A stretch of 64,000 bases of DNA from Paenibacillus urinalis (GCF_028747985.1 NZ_CP118108.1:2733501-2797500); one strand, 5' to 3'. Shown: positions 19,237-29,046, counted from the stretch's first letter. The notes: generated from the letters alone by a model not told the origin. Translations and numbers: made by a program.

Positions 19237-19740
19237 TTTCCTTACTTCCATCTTTGACTAGCTTCATATCGTTCTTGGTCGGCGAATTGTTGTCCAATTC
19301 TTTGCTTTTCTTCACGTGCAGCGGATTAACTACACCGCATAAAACTTGTTGTTCTTCCAGGTAATACGCGAGGTTCAGCCAATAATGGCCGGTGGGTTCC
19401 ATGCCAACTATGACGTCTTTGAACTCTTGCTCCGTTGCAATCTTCTGGAACCATCTAACGAATAATTCAAAGCCTTCTCGATTATTTTCAAACGTAATTG
19501 ACCTCCCGAGCTCGATTCCGCGGTAGTCCTGCGCTCGGGCCACATGTTTGAATTTTGCGATGTCGACACCGACAATTAAAGTAGAAGAAGTGATTTGATT
19601 AATCCGTTCATTTTGAGTAGAATTCATCTTGTAGTCTCCTTGGTTTGTATTTGGATCCTGTCGCTGGCCAGCATCTAGGACCCATAGACATCATACCAAG
19701 GAGTCTTTCTGTTTCTCAAACCTCGTATTTCTTCATAATA
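19237..19740 (-). mobile_element. IS110-family fragment (5' non-coding end plus transposase N-terminus)
   Basis: The coding part (19627 down to about 19240) encodes an IS110 DEDD transposase start: IVGVDIAKFKHVARAQD with the first Asp, then VGMEPTGHYWLNLAY with the Glu. The segment after NNSPTKND is shortened. The frame then runs out of frame into RHS sequence and ends by chance. Upstream of the ATG (19633-19704) is a long-range stem, CTCCTTGGT pairing with ACCAAGGAG, in the place where IS110 elements can encode bridge RNA. The junction with the RHS module lies in a short shared stretch, AATCGGCAG, at about 19228-19238. Confidence 0.75.
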
Positions 19741-19745
19741 GGAAT

Positions 19746-19915
19746 GCTGCCCGTAAGCTTAATGAAATAGATGTAAACTTTAGTTAGATTATTTATCTAA
19801 TCGGTAATTCGACCATGTTCTTGTCCTTGGCTCGGGACACGAACTTGTACCGATAAAACAAAAAAAGCCGCTAAATAACGACTTTCAATGGGAATATGTT
19901 CTTGTCCCTCGACAA
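19746..19915. repeat. Dispersed repeat, copy a
   Basis: About 170 bp, from GCTGCCCGTAAGC to GTCCCTCGACA. It holds two copies of ATGTTCTTGTCC, the inverse-oriented GGGACACGAACTTGTACCGA, and the hairpin around GCCGCTAAATAACGAC. It lacks the middle segment present in copies b and c. It separates the orphan cassette from the main RHS cassette. Confidence 0.85.
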
Positions 19916-20004
19916 CTTTGATGAAAACGCCGCCCATGAGGCGGTCTTCACTTTGTTTATGGACTCTGCCACCCGATTAAATCTGCACTTGGTGGGGCTG
20001 CTAT

Positions 20005-20043
20005 CAAAAAAGAAACCACATGGAGTGTTACACTCGCATGTGG
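20005..20043 (-). terminator. Terminator of the main RHS/immunity operon
   Basis: A very strong hairpin: CCACATG-GAGTGT with ACACTC-G-CATGTGG, two-base loop, and minus-strand tail TTTCTTTTTT. It is the counterpart of the terminator at 17594. Confidence 0.9.
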
Positions 20044-20052
20044 TTAATGGCT

Positions 20053-20634
20053 CTACTCTAAATATTTAGCCCAAACGTTATATAAATCTATAAGGTTATT
20101 ATTCCCTGTTCCTTTTACTACTTTAGTAGCACAAGTATTAACAATTCTTATGGGGTTTAGGGCCACATCTTTATTAAATCCAATGATTATTGGCCTATTT
20201 ACATCAGCAAAGTTTCGCGGTTTATAAATTACTCCCCATTTGAGTTGACTAAACTGTTGGAGAAACACATTACCAAAGTAAATTCCAATATCAATGATTA
20301 TTGTTTCTGTTTCTCCACCAAATTTATCCTCATTTACTATTACTTCTGATTTAAGCCATTCCGGTATTTCATTGTGTTCTTCCTGTAACTCCTCCCTTGA
20401 CTTTTTTACCAATTCAATCCTTGGTACGAACCAATTCCACAAGTAATTTAAAGACTCTGGAGTAAAGTCTAATTTTTCAACTATAAACCCTTCACTACCT
20501 CTAAAATATTCAATTAGTGTTTGTATTCTACTTTGTTGACTCTCCAAGAACCATTGAAAAAAAATATCTGCTTCTCTTTTATTCATAATTTCAAATGGAA
20601 TAAACTCGAATGGGATTATAAATTTAGGATACAT
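20053..20634 (-). CDS. Candidate immunity protein of the main RHS tip
   Basis: A 193-residue cytoplasmic protein starting 13 bases after the RHS stop and ending just before the operon terminator. ATG at 20634 is preferred because TGGAGGAC lies nine bases upstream. The sequence is acidic with several aromatic motifs (FIIPFEFIPFEI, IFFQWFLESQQSRI, WGVIYKPRNFADVNRPIIIGF) and has no signal peptide. It resembles uncharacterised partners found after RHS and WapA toxins. The function is inferred from position only: neutralising the PD-(D/E)XK-like tip in sibling cells. Confidence 0.65.
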   Translation of the reverse strand: MYPKFIIPFEFIPFEIMNKREADIFFQWFLESQQSRIQTLIEYFRGSEGFIVEKLDFTPESLNYLWNWFVPRIELVKKSREELQEEHNEIPEWLKSEVIVNEDKFGGETETIIIDIGIYFGNVFLQQFSQLKWGVIYKPRNFADVNRPIIIGFNKDVALNPIRIVNTCATKVVKGTGNNNLIDLYNVWAKYLE

Positions 20635-20647
20635 CGATAGTCCTCCA

Positions 20648-21942
20648 TTATTTAAATATATATTTGATACCGTAGCTCGCAAGAGCATCTAATACTCTTT
20701 GATCAGCCCCAATCTTACCTGTACTGGGACTTCTAAAAAATACCCACGTAGCCCCATCTATTGACCCATTGCTCAATAACTCTGCATCTTTACTTATTTG
20801 TGTCATTACTTTTGAAGAATAGTTGACAAAACCCATTTTTGATTCATAAGCAATACCATTTGATAACTGATCTACATATCTTCCTCCTAAAGTTGTTTTA
20901 AAGTATTGATTGGGCTTTCCTCCAACAAGTTCTGCAAGTTTAAGTTCACCAAGCACTCCTACTTGAGAGTTTCTGGCAACTCTGGTCACACTTGCTGCTG
21001 CAGAAGCAACTTTTGGCACTTTTGGTATACTTACATGCAAGGATATTAAAAGCCCGTTCAGATACTGTTCAAATGCCGCTTGATCATATTGATATTTCGT
21101 CTCGAATGCAAACATTAGTTGCTCCTTAGCCCACGAAGCTTGACCTGAAGAATAACCTGACAATGTTGCCATATTAAATAAATATTTAAACTTATTGTTC
21201 CCATCTTCTTTAGCATCAGGAAAGAAATTCAAAGCTTGAGTTCCCAGATTGGATCTTATTCTCCAATATCTTTCTGAGTTTGTGCCATCTTGTTTTGCAA
21301 CATCTAAAAGAGTGCCCACAACATGACCTTGACTTGCATGTCCAGTTGGATCCGTATAAATCAACGGATTATTTTGCACATAAGCATACAAATTCAAAGT
21401 CTGCGGACTGTTGATCTGCCCTTCATACGTATCCTCATTTATAAACCGTCCAATGTTTGGATTATACCAACGGGCTCTAAGATATTGTAAATTAGTTGAC
21501 GGATCCCAATACTCTCCTGCATAGAGAAATATATTTGAGACTTTCTCATTTTTCGAGATTGGTTTACCCCATAAATCATATGTGTAAGAATTTAAAATTT
21601 CTCCATCTGAGTCAACTATATACTCCACATCACCGTGGCCGTTTAATACATAATACTGTTTTTCGCCTTGTTCATCCACACGGTAATTAAGCTGATTACC
21701 GTTACGAACATAACTGGCTACTTTCTTAACAGACCCATCCGTTTGGACGCTGCCTTCTGCTATGATATTACCGTATTGATCGTAATAATAGCGACTTGTG
21801 ATACCATTTTCAGTACGCTCAATCATTAAGTCATCGCCATTATATTGATAAGTGACCTTTGTCTGATCTGTTGTTGTGACCTCGGTTAGTCGATCCCAAT
21901 TATCATATACGTAATTTGAATTGGTGTCTTCAGGAACCTGAC
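20648..21942 (-). pseudogene. C-terminal part and toxin tip of the main RHS gene, separated by a frame break
   Basis: This is the continuation of the RHS gene after a one-base frame break near 21938-21945. It begins with the last RHS repeats (SRYYYDQYGNIIAEGS, YLRARWYNPNIGRFINEDTY) and the boundary motif YTDPTGH, about 160 codons before the tip. The tip (about 225 residues) contains GELKLAELVGGKPNQYF, then VDQLSNGIAYESKMG, with the Asp...Glu-X-Lys arrangement of PD-(D/E)XK nucleases. It lacks its own ribosome site. Unless the frame is restored by slippage, recombination or sequence correction, the toxin is not joined to its secreted carrier. Confidence 0.75.
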
Positions 21943-24900
21943 ACTTTGCAACGTCTGCCGATTCCCACGAGTATCATAATCATATACTTCCTGGAATAAG
22001 GATGACGTCTTAATTCGATCTAACTCATCATACGTGAAGGAATGCGTGATACTATCTTTAGTTTGGGTGGTAATATTACTGTTATCATCATATTGATAAC
22101 GGTAATTTGCAGCTGATAGACTTGGATGCTCATATTCAAGTGATGATAGCTTAAGACCTTCAAAGCTATACGCAGCTGTAATTCCATTTCCTCTCGTTTT
22201 TGTCTTCACTGAACCGTTCGCGTTATACGTATAGGCTCCGTCTTGGCCACCATTTACTTTCTCAATTCGACTCATTGTATCATAGTCAAATGTCACAGAA
22301 TCATTAAACGGTCCTGTTTGATTTTTTACATTACCCCGCTCGTCATATTGGTACACTAATTTTTTCTGGTCTGGATAGGTAATAGACTGTAGTTCACGTG
22401 TATCTTCATCATACGCATAACTCGTTATTCCAGAACTATCACTCATACTATTGCGAAGACCATCAAGGGTATAGGTGAATTGTATCGTTTCTGATCCATC
22501 CTGCCGGAATTCCAAGCGATTTAGAGTATCGTAATCGTATTTCAGTACTACACCTGTCCGTGTGTGATGCTCTTTAAGATTACTGTTTCCATCATACAAA
22601 TAGGTTTCTTGTTTCCCGCCTTGCTGCTGACTCACTTTCAGACGACCCGCTTCATCATATAGTTTCTCTGTGAAAGAGCCATCCGGGTAAATGATTTTAG
22701 TTAGATTTCCCGTCAGATCATATTCGTATGAAGTTTTGTTTAATTTAGCATCGGTAACACTCTTTACATTACCTAAGAAATCATAGTCATATTTCGTGAC
22801 TTGTTTCTTTGCATCTTCAATCGTTTTTACATTTCCGATATAGTCATAGCTTAATTTTTCAATCTGAGTCACTTTGGATTGAGCTGGGTCATTGGAATTC
22901 ATTGCGGTTTCGACGGTCGAAACCGGTTGTCCCATTTGATCCATTGTGGTTTCTATTTTGTTACCCAATCCATCCACTTCAGTGCTCTTTAGATCAATTA
23001 CATTTTCAATTGTTGTATATTTGCTGTTGTCAGGATAGGTGATTATTGTTTTTAGACCGTTTGATAATGACTGATAATCATAGTTTGTTACATTTCCTAC
23101 TGCATCTTCTTGATAATCAATCCGGCTATAATTATCATATTCGATCTTTTGTTTAGCTACATAACTGCCGTTCTTATAAATCCCTTGTTGAGTCTCACGT
23201 CCAAGCGGATCGAATTGAATCTCAGTAACAGCTCCTGTTTCACTTGTTTGCGTGATCGTATTCTTATCATCATCATAATCGGTGCTTACGATCGTCTGAT
23301 CTGGATTCGTTATCTTAAGAAGCCGGTCCAATTTATCAAACTCATAAGAAGTTACCAAATTCTTACCGTCGATATATTTCAGCATGTTACCAGTAGCCAG
23401 GTCATACTCTGCTCCAATTTTTAGAGTAAACGGTTTACCCGCACTATCGATACCACTCGTTTGCTGTGATGTAATAAACGCATTTTTATATTTAGGATCA
23501 TACTCAAAGGCCTGAACGGATTCTTTCGTTAAATCTTCGGCATCGAGTTTCGTTTTGACTTTCGTCACATTTCCATATGAATCATAATCGTAATCGCTCA
23601 TACCGAGCAGCTTGCCGTTCTGACTGTTTTCTTTTTGAGTTACCACGTCTGGATCGCTATGGCTTGTTTTCGTAACTTCGGTATAGATCTTCCGGCCTTC
23701 ATCCACAGGCTGCAGTATGGTATGAACCAAATTCGTTCTAGGATGGTACGTATACACAATCGTGACACCTTGTTCATCGGTTTGAGAAGTTATATTCCCA
23801 TAGGCATCATACTCTGTTTTAGTTGACTCGGTTCTTGTTTTTCCGGTTTGAATATCCTTATATGAAGTACTCGTTTCGCTTGGGGTCGTCAGCTGCTTCG
23901 CACGATCATAAGTGTAATTTACCGAAGTTTCGAGCCCGCTTTGCTCTTGTTTAATGTTCGCTAAATAATACGTCGTTGGTGTGGAGGCATCAATATAATC
24001 TTTATCATATTGATAGGTCGTCTTGGCCAATCCATCATCTGTGACGGTAGAGAACGTAAGATCGGAACCGTATGAGCTGCCGATGTCTTTTGGATAATCA
24101 AAGTTAACGCGGTTACTTGCCGTATAGGTTGGCTTTTGTGTATCCGGATTAAGAGTTACAATACGGTCTTCCCGTGAGTAAATTTGGTACGCCTGGTTCA
24201 CAGCATCAGGGCCAACATACCGGGTCGTTGGAAGAGATTTATACTCATATTTTGTTTCTGCACCCGTTGGATGGTAAACCGTGTTGATCAAGGCGTAGCC
24301 ATTCGAAATTCCGGTAGAAACATTATCATCAAGCATATTGTATCTTGTGTCTGTTGCTTGTGTGTACTCGTAACGAGTCACCCGGTTTTCTGGATCCGTC
24401 ACCCGATCTAGTATCTCAATTTCATTACCGTTATTTTGAATCGAAATTTTAGAATAGGTAATTGTTTTCGTTCCACTCGTAACGACAACTTTAGATTTTG
24501 AATAGGTGATATTGATTTCGTTACCTAATGGGTCTGATATTTTACTAAGCAAGGCTCTGCCATAGTCGGCCGATGGAGCATACGCAAAATCAATATAGTT
24601 GCCATAGGAGTCTGTCATCTTAATTAAATGACCATCTGCATTAAAGTATTGCTTACTGCCATCTATGGAGCTAAGAATATATTTATAGGTTTGCTGCTGC
24701 TGATTCACTGAAATGGTACCTGATTGATCTGCAATCGAAATATCATCCCATGGATAACCTTTCAAAGAACTGCCATCTCGCTCATACGTTCCTCCGCTGG
24801 CTAGATGTACATAGGTACCGTCCTTAATGTAAGGAATGTTCCAAGACCAACCTTTCCCTAAAGGGAACCAGGTATCTTCATACGTTTTAATCGTTGTCTG

Positions 24901-26097
24901 GCTGGATACCCATTTTCCTTCTGTGTTCGGCTCTACATCTATTCTTGCGGGTTGCACTTCTCCACTCTTGGAGTCTATATCATATAGCTTAATGAGATAC
25001 TCTGTTTCATCTGTACCCGTAATCTCAGCATCATCAAACAGATATTCCGTTGAACCAGCGAGACTATTTAACAGATTCAGCTCTGCTTTAGCTTCACTTT
25101 CCTGAATATATTGATGGCGTAAGAATTCACCTGTCGTCGATTCACCGGTATATTCCATACTAACATCAACACTCTGAACTGAATTATCAACGTACGTATA
25201 AATATCTCTTTTCTTGTATCCATTCACACTTTCAGACCATGGACTCGTGTAAGATGGTTTTGCATTTTGCAGTTTACTCGCCAACTTATCTGCATCACTT
25301 TTCTTGATGGAACTGTCGAGTGTCCACTCGTCGGTACCGATGACTTGGATTTCACTATCTGTACCGTCTGTCTTAGCATATTCTCGCTTATGCAGCATCT
25401 GGAATTTAGGAGCAAACAATAAGCGGTATGTTCTTTCCCGGCCTTTAAAGAATACAGAATAGATGAGGTCATCATCGTCATAAATGGTGCTCTTGATATC
25501 ATAATACTGAGAATCTGAGGAGTTATAAGATCGGGTAAGATTAAAAGAAAGTCCATTTCGACCCGGCAGTGTTATATCGGCTGAAGAAAGCGATAAACTC
25601 CCATCTAAGGTTGAAATAGATTCACCTGTGGAGCCAATGGAATAAGGAGCATTATTCGTTTCTAAATCCAGATTGTTTAATGTTTCCTTATCCACCGGAT
25701 TTTCAACTGCAGCTGCTGCTGTCACATTTGAGTCCTTGTTTGCTACAGTCGATTTCTCTTTCTCTACTTTAGGCTTAGTCGCTAATTTGTCTACAACACT
25801 TTCATCTTTGGATCGATTCAGCGTGACTTTTGTAGCTTTCCCTAGCGCTTGTTCTAAAGTAATTTCTTCCGTTGCCTGGTTCATATAAGCTACTGATATT
25901 TCACTAGCGGTATGGCCCTTATCTAGTAGAGACTGGATTTCACTCTCATCTTCATTAAAAGATTTTGCGATTTCTGCACGCTGACTTTTTTTATCCGTGT
26001 CATCTTTCTTTGCTTCTGCTAAAGAAAAAGGAACGGATGTGATAAGCAAAACAAGAATCATGAATATAGATAAGTATCTCGCCCAGTTGTTTTTCAT
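21886..26097 (-). CDS. Secreted RHS/YD-repeat protein (WapA-like carrier)
   Basis: Large exported carrier of a polymorphic toxin: about 1385 in-frame RHS codons followed by 17 out-of-frame codons. A signal peptide spans about 1-30 (YLSIFMILVLLITSVPFSLA). Residues about 130-480 hold the conserved RHS entry region (SLSSADITLPGRNGLSFNLT, GWSWNIPYI), and the rest is YD repeats (forms such as YDYDSYGN, YEYDLTGNLTKI). Such repeats fold into a shell around the tip. ATG at 26097 follows GGGGGAAC. It lies 36 bases after the protease gene. Compared with the orphan copy at 19.2 kb, one base is missing (GTGTCAGG versus GTGAACAGG), which cuts off the tip. Intact length would be about 1816 residues. Confidence 0.88.
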   Translation of the reverse strand: MKNNWARYLSIFMILVLLITSVPFSLAEAKKDDTDKKSQRAEIAKSFNEDESEIQSLLDKGHTASEISVAYMNQATEEITLEQALGKATKVTLNRSKDESVVDKLATKPKVEKEKSTVANKDSNVTAAAAVENPVDKETLNNLDLETNNAPYSIGSTGESISTLDGSLSLSSADITLPGRNGLSFNLTRSYNSSDSQYYDIKSTIYDDDDLIYSVFFKGRERTYRLLFAPKFQMLHKREYAKTDGTDSEIQVIGTDEWTLDSSIKKSDADKLASKLQNAKPSYTSPWSESVNGYKKRDIYTYVDNSVQSVDVSMEYTGESTTGEFLRHQYIQESEAKAELNLLNSLAGSTEYLFDDAEITGTDETEYLIKLYDIDSKSGEVQPARIDVEPNTEGKWVSSQTTIKTYEDTWFPLGKGWSWNIPYIKDGTYVHLASGGTYERDGSSLKGYPWDDISIADQSGTISVNQQQQTYKYILSSIDGSKQYFNADGHLIKMTDSYGNYIDFAYAPSADYGRALLSKISDPLGNEINITYSKSKVVVTSGTKTITYSKISIQNNGNEIEILDRVTDPENRVTRYEYTQATDTRYNMLDDNVSTGISNGYALINTVYHPTGAETKYEYKSLPTTRYVGPDAVNQAYQIYSREDRIVTLNPDTQKPTYTASNRVNFDYPKDIGSSYGSDLTFSTVTDDGLAKTTYQYDKDYIDASTPTTYYLANIKQEQSGLETSVNYTYDRAKQLTTPSETSTSYKDIQTGKTRTESTKTEYDAYGNITSQTDEQGVTIVYTYHPRTNLVHTILQPVDEGRKIYTEVTKTSHSDPDVVTQKENSQNGKLLGMSDYDYDSYGNVTKVKTKLDAEDLTKESVQAFEYDPKYKNAFITSQQTSGIDSAGKPFTLKIGAEYDLATGNMLKYIDGKNLVTSYEFDKLDRLLKITNPDQTIVSTDYDDDKNTITQTSETGAVTEIQFDPLGRETQQGIYKNGSYVAKQKIEYDNYSRIDYQEDAVGNVTNYDYQSLSNGLKTIITYPDNSKYTTIENVIDLKSTEVDGLGNKIETTMDQMGQPVSTVETAMNSNDPAQSKVTQIEKLSYDYIGNVKTIEDAKKQVTKYDYDFLGNVKSVTDAKLNKTSYEYDLTGNLTKIIYPDGSFTEKLYDEAGRLKVSQQQGGKQETYLYDGNSNLKEHHTRTGVVLKYDYDTLNRLEFRQDGSETIQFTYTLDGLRNSMSDSSGITSYAYDEDTRELQSITYPDQKKLVYQYDERGNVKNQTGPFNDSVTFDYDTMSRIEKVNGGQDGAYTYNANGSVKTKTRGNGITAAYSFEGLKLSSLEYEHPSLSAANYRYQYDDNSNITTQTKDSITHSFTYDELDRIKTSSLFQEVYDYDTRGNRQTLQSVRFLKTPIQITYMIIGID

Positions 26098-26133
26098 ATG
26101 TTCCCCCAAGTGACTGTTCTAGTTGTTCGCTCA

Positions 26134-27999
26134 TTACTGTAAATATGGATATGCATTATATGTTTGACCTTCAATAATAAGTGGAATGGACTGAGGTAGC
26201 GCTCCTGGCCCATCTGTGGTTAGGTTCACTACGGGAGATGTCGCGCCTGCGTTAGGATCCGTAGGGTCAACAGATTTAACTCGAATAGAATAAGCCGTAT
26301 TTGGAGTCAGATTAGTTAACTTTTTGTTTGTCGTAGTCACACTGCTGTGAAGCACTCCATTTACTAAGATCTTATAGGTAGTGACATCTTTTACAGGATT
26401 CCAAGTCAGTAACAAGCTGTTTTGTGTCACTTTGGAAACGGAGACGCCTGTAGGTGATTCCGGTGTTACTGTAAAGATTTCTGGTGTCATCTTGTACATA
26501 CCTTCTGGATAATAGTACGTATATTTGACAGAATAAGTGCCTAGACTCCAGTTGGAAGTATCACATGCTAATGGAGGATTCGGTGCAGTTTGTCCAGCTT
26601 TAAAGTTACCTGTATATGTTCCAGAGCAGACCCGTGCAGTATCACTGTCGACCCCAATGTCTAATTTAGTCCAACTGCTATATCCAGTAGGTGGAGTAGG
26701 TACACCTCTATCTAGATAAGCGACTGCACCACGTTCAACTGCAGCGATACTTATTTCACCATTTCCATCTTCTTCAGGCTGAGTGTCATCCTCATAATCC
26801 GATTGAAATGGAGGAAGAGCAGAATCGACAATGTCTAATGACTTCGCTAAGTTAATGAGACCTTGTCCATACTCTTGTTCATTTCCCAGTTCGGTAGCAT
26901 TTTCTATGATCAATTCCTCGATCTTCATGGAATCTGCAGTTTTGTTTTGGGACCATAATACTGCAGCTGCACCAACCACATGAGGAACGGCCATTGAAGT
27001 TCCTGACAAATTTCCATAACTTCCATTCTTGGTTGTGCTTCGAATATCTACGCCAGGAGCCACAATATCCAAGTTCTCTCCTGTGCTTGATAAGTTCGCT
27101 CGTACGTTGGATTTGGTAGTTGCGCCAACTGAAATGACTTCAGGATATAACGCAGGATACATTTCCGTTTCTTCGCCAAGTCCTTTGTTCCCGGCAGCAG
27201 CAACCATCATGATTCCGGCAGCTTCAGCTTCTTTAATTGCTCGATGAAGCGCTTCACTTTCTTCCGTACCTGTAAAACTCATGGATACAATGTTCATTTT
27301 ATTGTCGATTGCCCATTCAATACCTTCAATAACTTGGTTATATGTTCCAGTACCATCCGAACCAAGAACCTTAACCGAATATAATTCCACATTTGGTGCG
27401 ATACCGACTATACCCTGATTATTCTCTTGCGCTGCAATTGTACCTGCTATGTGCGTACCGTGGCCATGATTATCGGCATAATTTGGTGTTCCATTGAGAA
27501 TATTGATTCCACCCGCAATTTTTAGATCAGGATGGTTTGATACGCCTGTATCTAATACGGCAACTTTAATGTCGTTGCCCTTATTATGCTGTTCTTCCAG
27601 CATGTGAGCTCCAATAGCTACATTGCCCCAGGGAACTTCCTCTGCATTGATTACTTCTTCTGTTATCTCCCCAGTGGAGGAGGTAATGGCATCTATGGAC
27701 ACCTTAGCATTGGGTTCAACAAACTCAACACTATCATCTTTTTTTAAAAGCTCTACTTCTTCATTACTCAAACTGATCACAGAAGTATTATGATTTTTGA
27801 GTTTATCTTTCTCTTTATTAGAAATCTTGTTGTCCTTCAGCACTTGTTGAGAATTTTCATTTTTCTTGAAAGATACGATGTATTCTTTAGTTGAGGATGA
27901 TTTTTTAGATTCTTGAGAAGTGGCATCAACTTGAATGAAACTGAAACCAAAAAATATAGACATTAGTATTAATATACTGGTGAGCTTTTTAATTTTCAT
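26134..27999 (-). CDS. Secreted subtilisin-like (S8) serine protease with FN3-like domain
   Basis: Exported protease of 621 residues. A signal peptide covers about 1-27, an inhibitor-I9-type propeptide about 35-100 (EYIVSFKKNENSQQVL), and the catalytic domain about 120-400, with Asp in VAVLDTGVSNHPDL (about 149), His in NHGHGTHIAGTI (about 182) and Ser in SGTSMAVPHVVG (about 334). A middle domain binds no recognised ligand and a fibronectin-III-like domain follows near 515-605. AGGAGG precedes the ATG. It sits between a mini YD-repeat gene and the RHS carrier with short gaps, so co-expression is likely. A role in processing or releasing the RHS tip is inference. Confidence 0.9.
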   Translation of the reverse strand: MKIKKLTSILILMSIFFGFSFIQVDATSQESKKSSSTKEYIVSFKKNENSQQVLKDNKISNKEKDKLKNHNTSVISLSNEEVELLKKDDSVEFVEPNAKVSIDAITSSTGEITEEVINAEEVPWGNVAIGAHMLEEQHNKGNDIKVAVLDTGVSNHPDLKIAGGINILNGTPNYADNHGHGTHIAGTIAAQENNQGIVGIAPNVELYSVKVLGSDGTGTYNQVIEGIEWAIDNKMNIVSMSFTGTEESEALHRAIKEAEAAGIMMVAAAGNKGLGEETEMYPALYPEVISVGATTKSNVRANLSSTGENLDIVAPGVDIRSTTKNGSYGNLSGTSMAVPHVVGAAAVLWSQNKTADSMKIEELIIENATELGNEQEYGQGLINLAKSLDIVDSALPPFQSDYEDDTQPEEDGNGEISIAAVERGAVAYLDRGVPTPPTGYSSWTKLDIGVDSDTARVCSGTYTGNFKAGQTAPNPPLACDTSNWSLGTYSVKYTYYYPEGMYKMTPEIFTVTPESPTGVSVSKVTQNSLLLTWNPVKDVTTYKILVNGVLHSSVTTTNKKLTNLTPNTAYSIRVKSVDPTDPNAGATSPVVNLTTDGPGALPQSIPLIIEGQTYNAYPYLQ

Positions 28000-28025
28000 C
28001 TCTTTCCTCCTGATGTGGAACTCTA

Positions 28026-28304
28026 CTACGGAGCTGGGGTGGTCGTAACTGATTTCGTATTCCCGTTATCATCGTAAATATAATTACGAGTGTACTTCAC
28101 ACCATCTTTGTAAAAAGTGAGCTGCTTAAGGCGATTCATAGAATCGTACTGGTAGGTTTGTACTTCGTTCTGAGTATTCTCCGTTGCAAAAGCAGTTGAA
28201 CTAGTTGTCTTTGGATCATTATTATTGCTGAAATTAACAAAGACCACTGATAATAAGGAAAGGATAAGACAACTCATTACAATTTTCTTCTTTCCATGCT
28301 TCAA
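28026..28304 (-). CDS. Small secreted protein with one YD-repeat pair
   Basis: A 92-residue protein, first gene of the protease-RHS operon. The TTG at 28304 is chosen because AGGAGTGG lies eight bases before it. A hydrophobic signal or anchor (MSCLILSLLSVVFVNF) is followed by a Ser/Thr/Asn linker and the unit YQYDSMNRLKQLTFY plus YIYDDNGNTKSV, one complete YD pair. It ends in Thr/Pro-rich residues. It may be a truncated former RHS protein or a real small partner of the carrier; its operon position with a 26-base gap argues that it is still expressed. Confidence 0.65.
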   Translation of the reverse strand: MKHGKKKIVMSCLILSLLSVVFVNFSNNNDPKTTSSTAFATENTQNEVQTYQYDSMNRLKQLTFYKDGVKYTRNYIYDDNGNTKSVTTTPAP

Positions 28305-28718
28305 AACTTCCACTCCTATCTATTTTATTGGTACACATATACTCTAATCTCAACTCCCTCCAGATATGTGCTTTAGCATAGTACCATAAGTTGTAAGTAT
28401 TAATGAAGACGGTAAATTATTACATTAAAACAACTATAAATGAATATGTGTTAATCCCTTATTAACTGAATATTTATTGCGAAAAAATATTGAAAGGATC
28501 AATTGATATCTGCCTAATTGGTCAACCGTACAGGTTCTCGTTCTTTCTTCATTCCAGTTCTAATTCTCTTGGGTACTGAACAAACCAGCTACTTTATTTA
28601 ATTCTCCATACAATAACTTTTCCTGAATCAACATTTAACCTATTCTGTTTTGTTCTCCTTGTAGTAGATGTTACGAGTGCGAAGGTACTTTTGTGACTTG
28701 AACTACATGTGCTTCTTA
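28305..28718. other. Upstream region of the protease-RHS operon
   Basis: About 410 AT-rich bases with no open frame of note. It should contain the operon promoter on the minus strand, but no convincing -35/-10 pair stands out. The right end meets dispersed repeat copy b. Between 28878 and 29046 a plus-strand tail (VRILFWNMPSTVRP) may be a gene remnant of unknown family. Confidence 0.5.
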
Positions 28719-28877
28719 TTTAGATATACATCTAATCGGTAATCGGCCCATGTTCTTGTCCTTTTCGGTAATCGGTACAAGTTCTTGTCCTTGGCTTGGG
28801 ACACGAACTTGTACCGATAAAATAAAAAAGCCGCTATTTAGCGACTTTCAATGGGAATATGTTCTTGTCCCCCGACA
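28719..28877. repeat. Dispersed repeat, copy b
   Basis: About 159 bp, from TTTAGATATACATC to GTCCCCCGACA. It has three direct copies of (A)(T/A)GTTCTTGTCC, one inverse copy forming a 20-bp imperfect palindrome (ATCGGTACAAGTTC with GAACTTGTACCGAT), and the hairpin GTCGCTA/TAGCGGC with a T-run on the minus strand. Confidence 0.88.
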
Positions 28878-29046
28878 CGTCCTTTTCGGAAAGGGCGTAA
28901 ATACGGCTGTGGAGCCTGTTAGAATTCTGTTTTGGAACATGCCGAGTACCGTTCGGCCAAGGAAACGTGCCGCGTTCCAGCCGGTTTATTTGGCGAGCGA
29001 AATAGTCCCCTGACTGCCGCTGTTTGCTGTACTATAATCCATCCTA

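Noticed and set aside
19160..19240. IS110 reading frame ending RFLKTPIQITYMIIGID, identical to the end of the carrier frame
   Set aside because: Both are RHS sequence read out of frame up to the same stop; the shared ending is a consequence of shared DNA, not a common protein domain.
28750..29013. Plus-strand 87-codon frame through dispersed repeat copy b
   Set aside because: Its first half is repeat sequence; the second half may be a remnant, but no family or start signal is seen.
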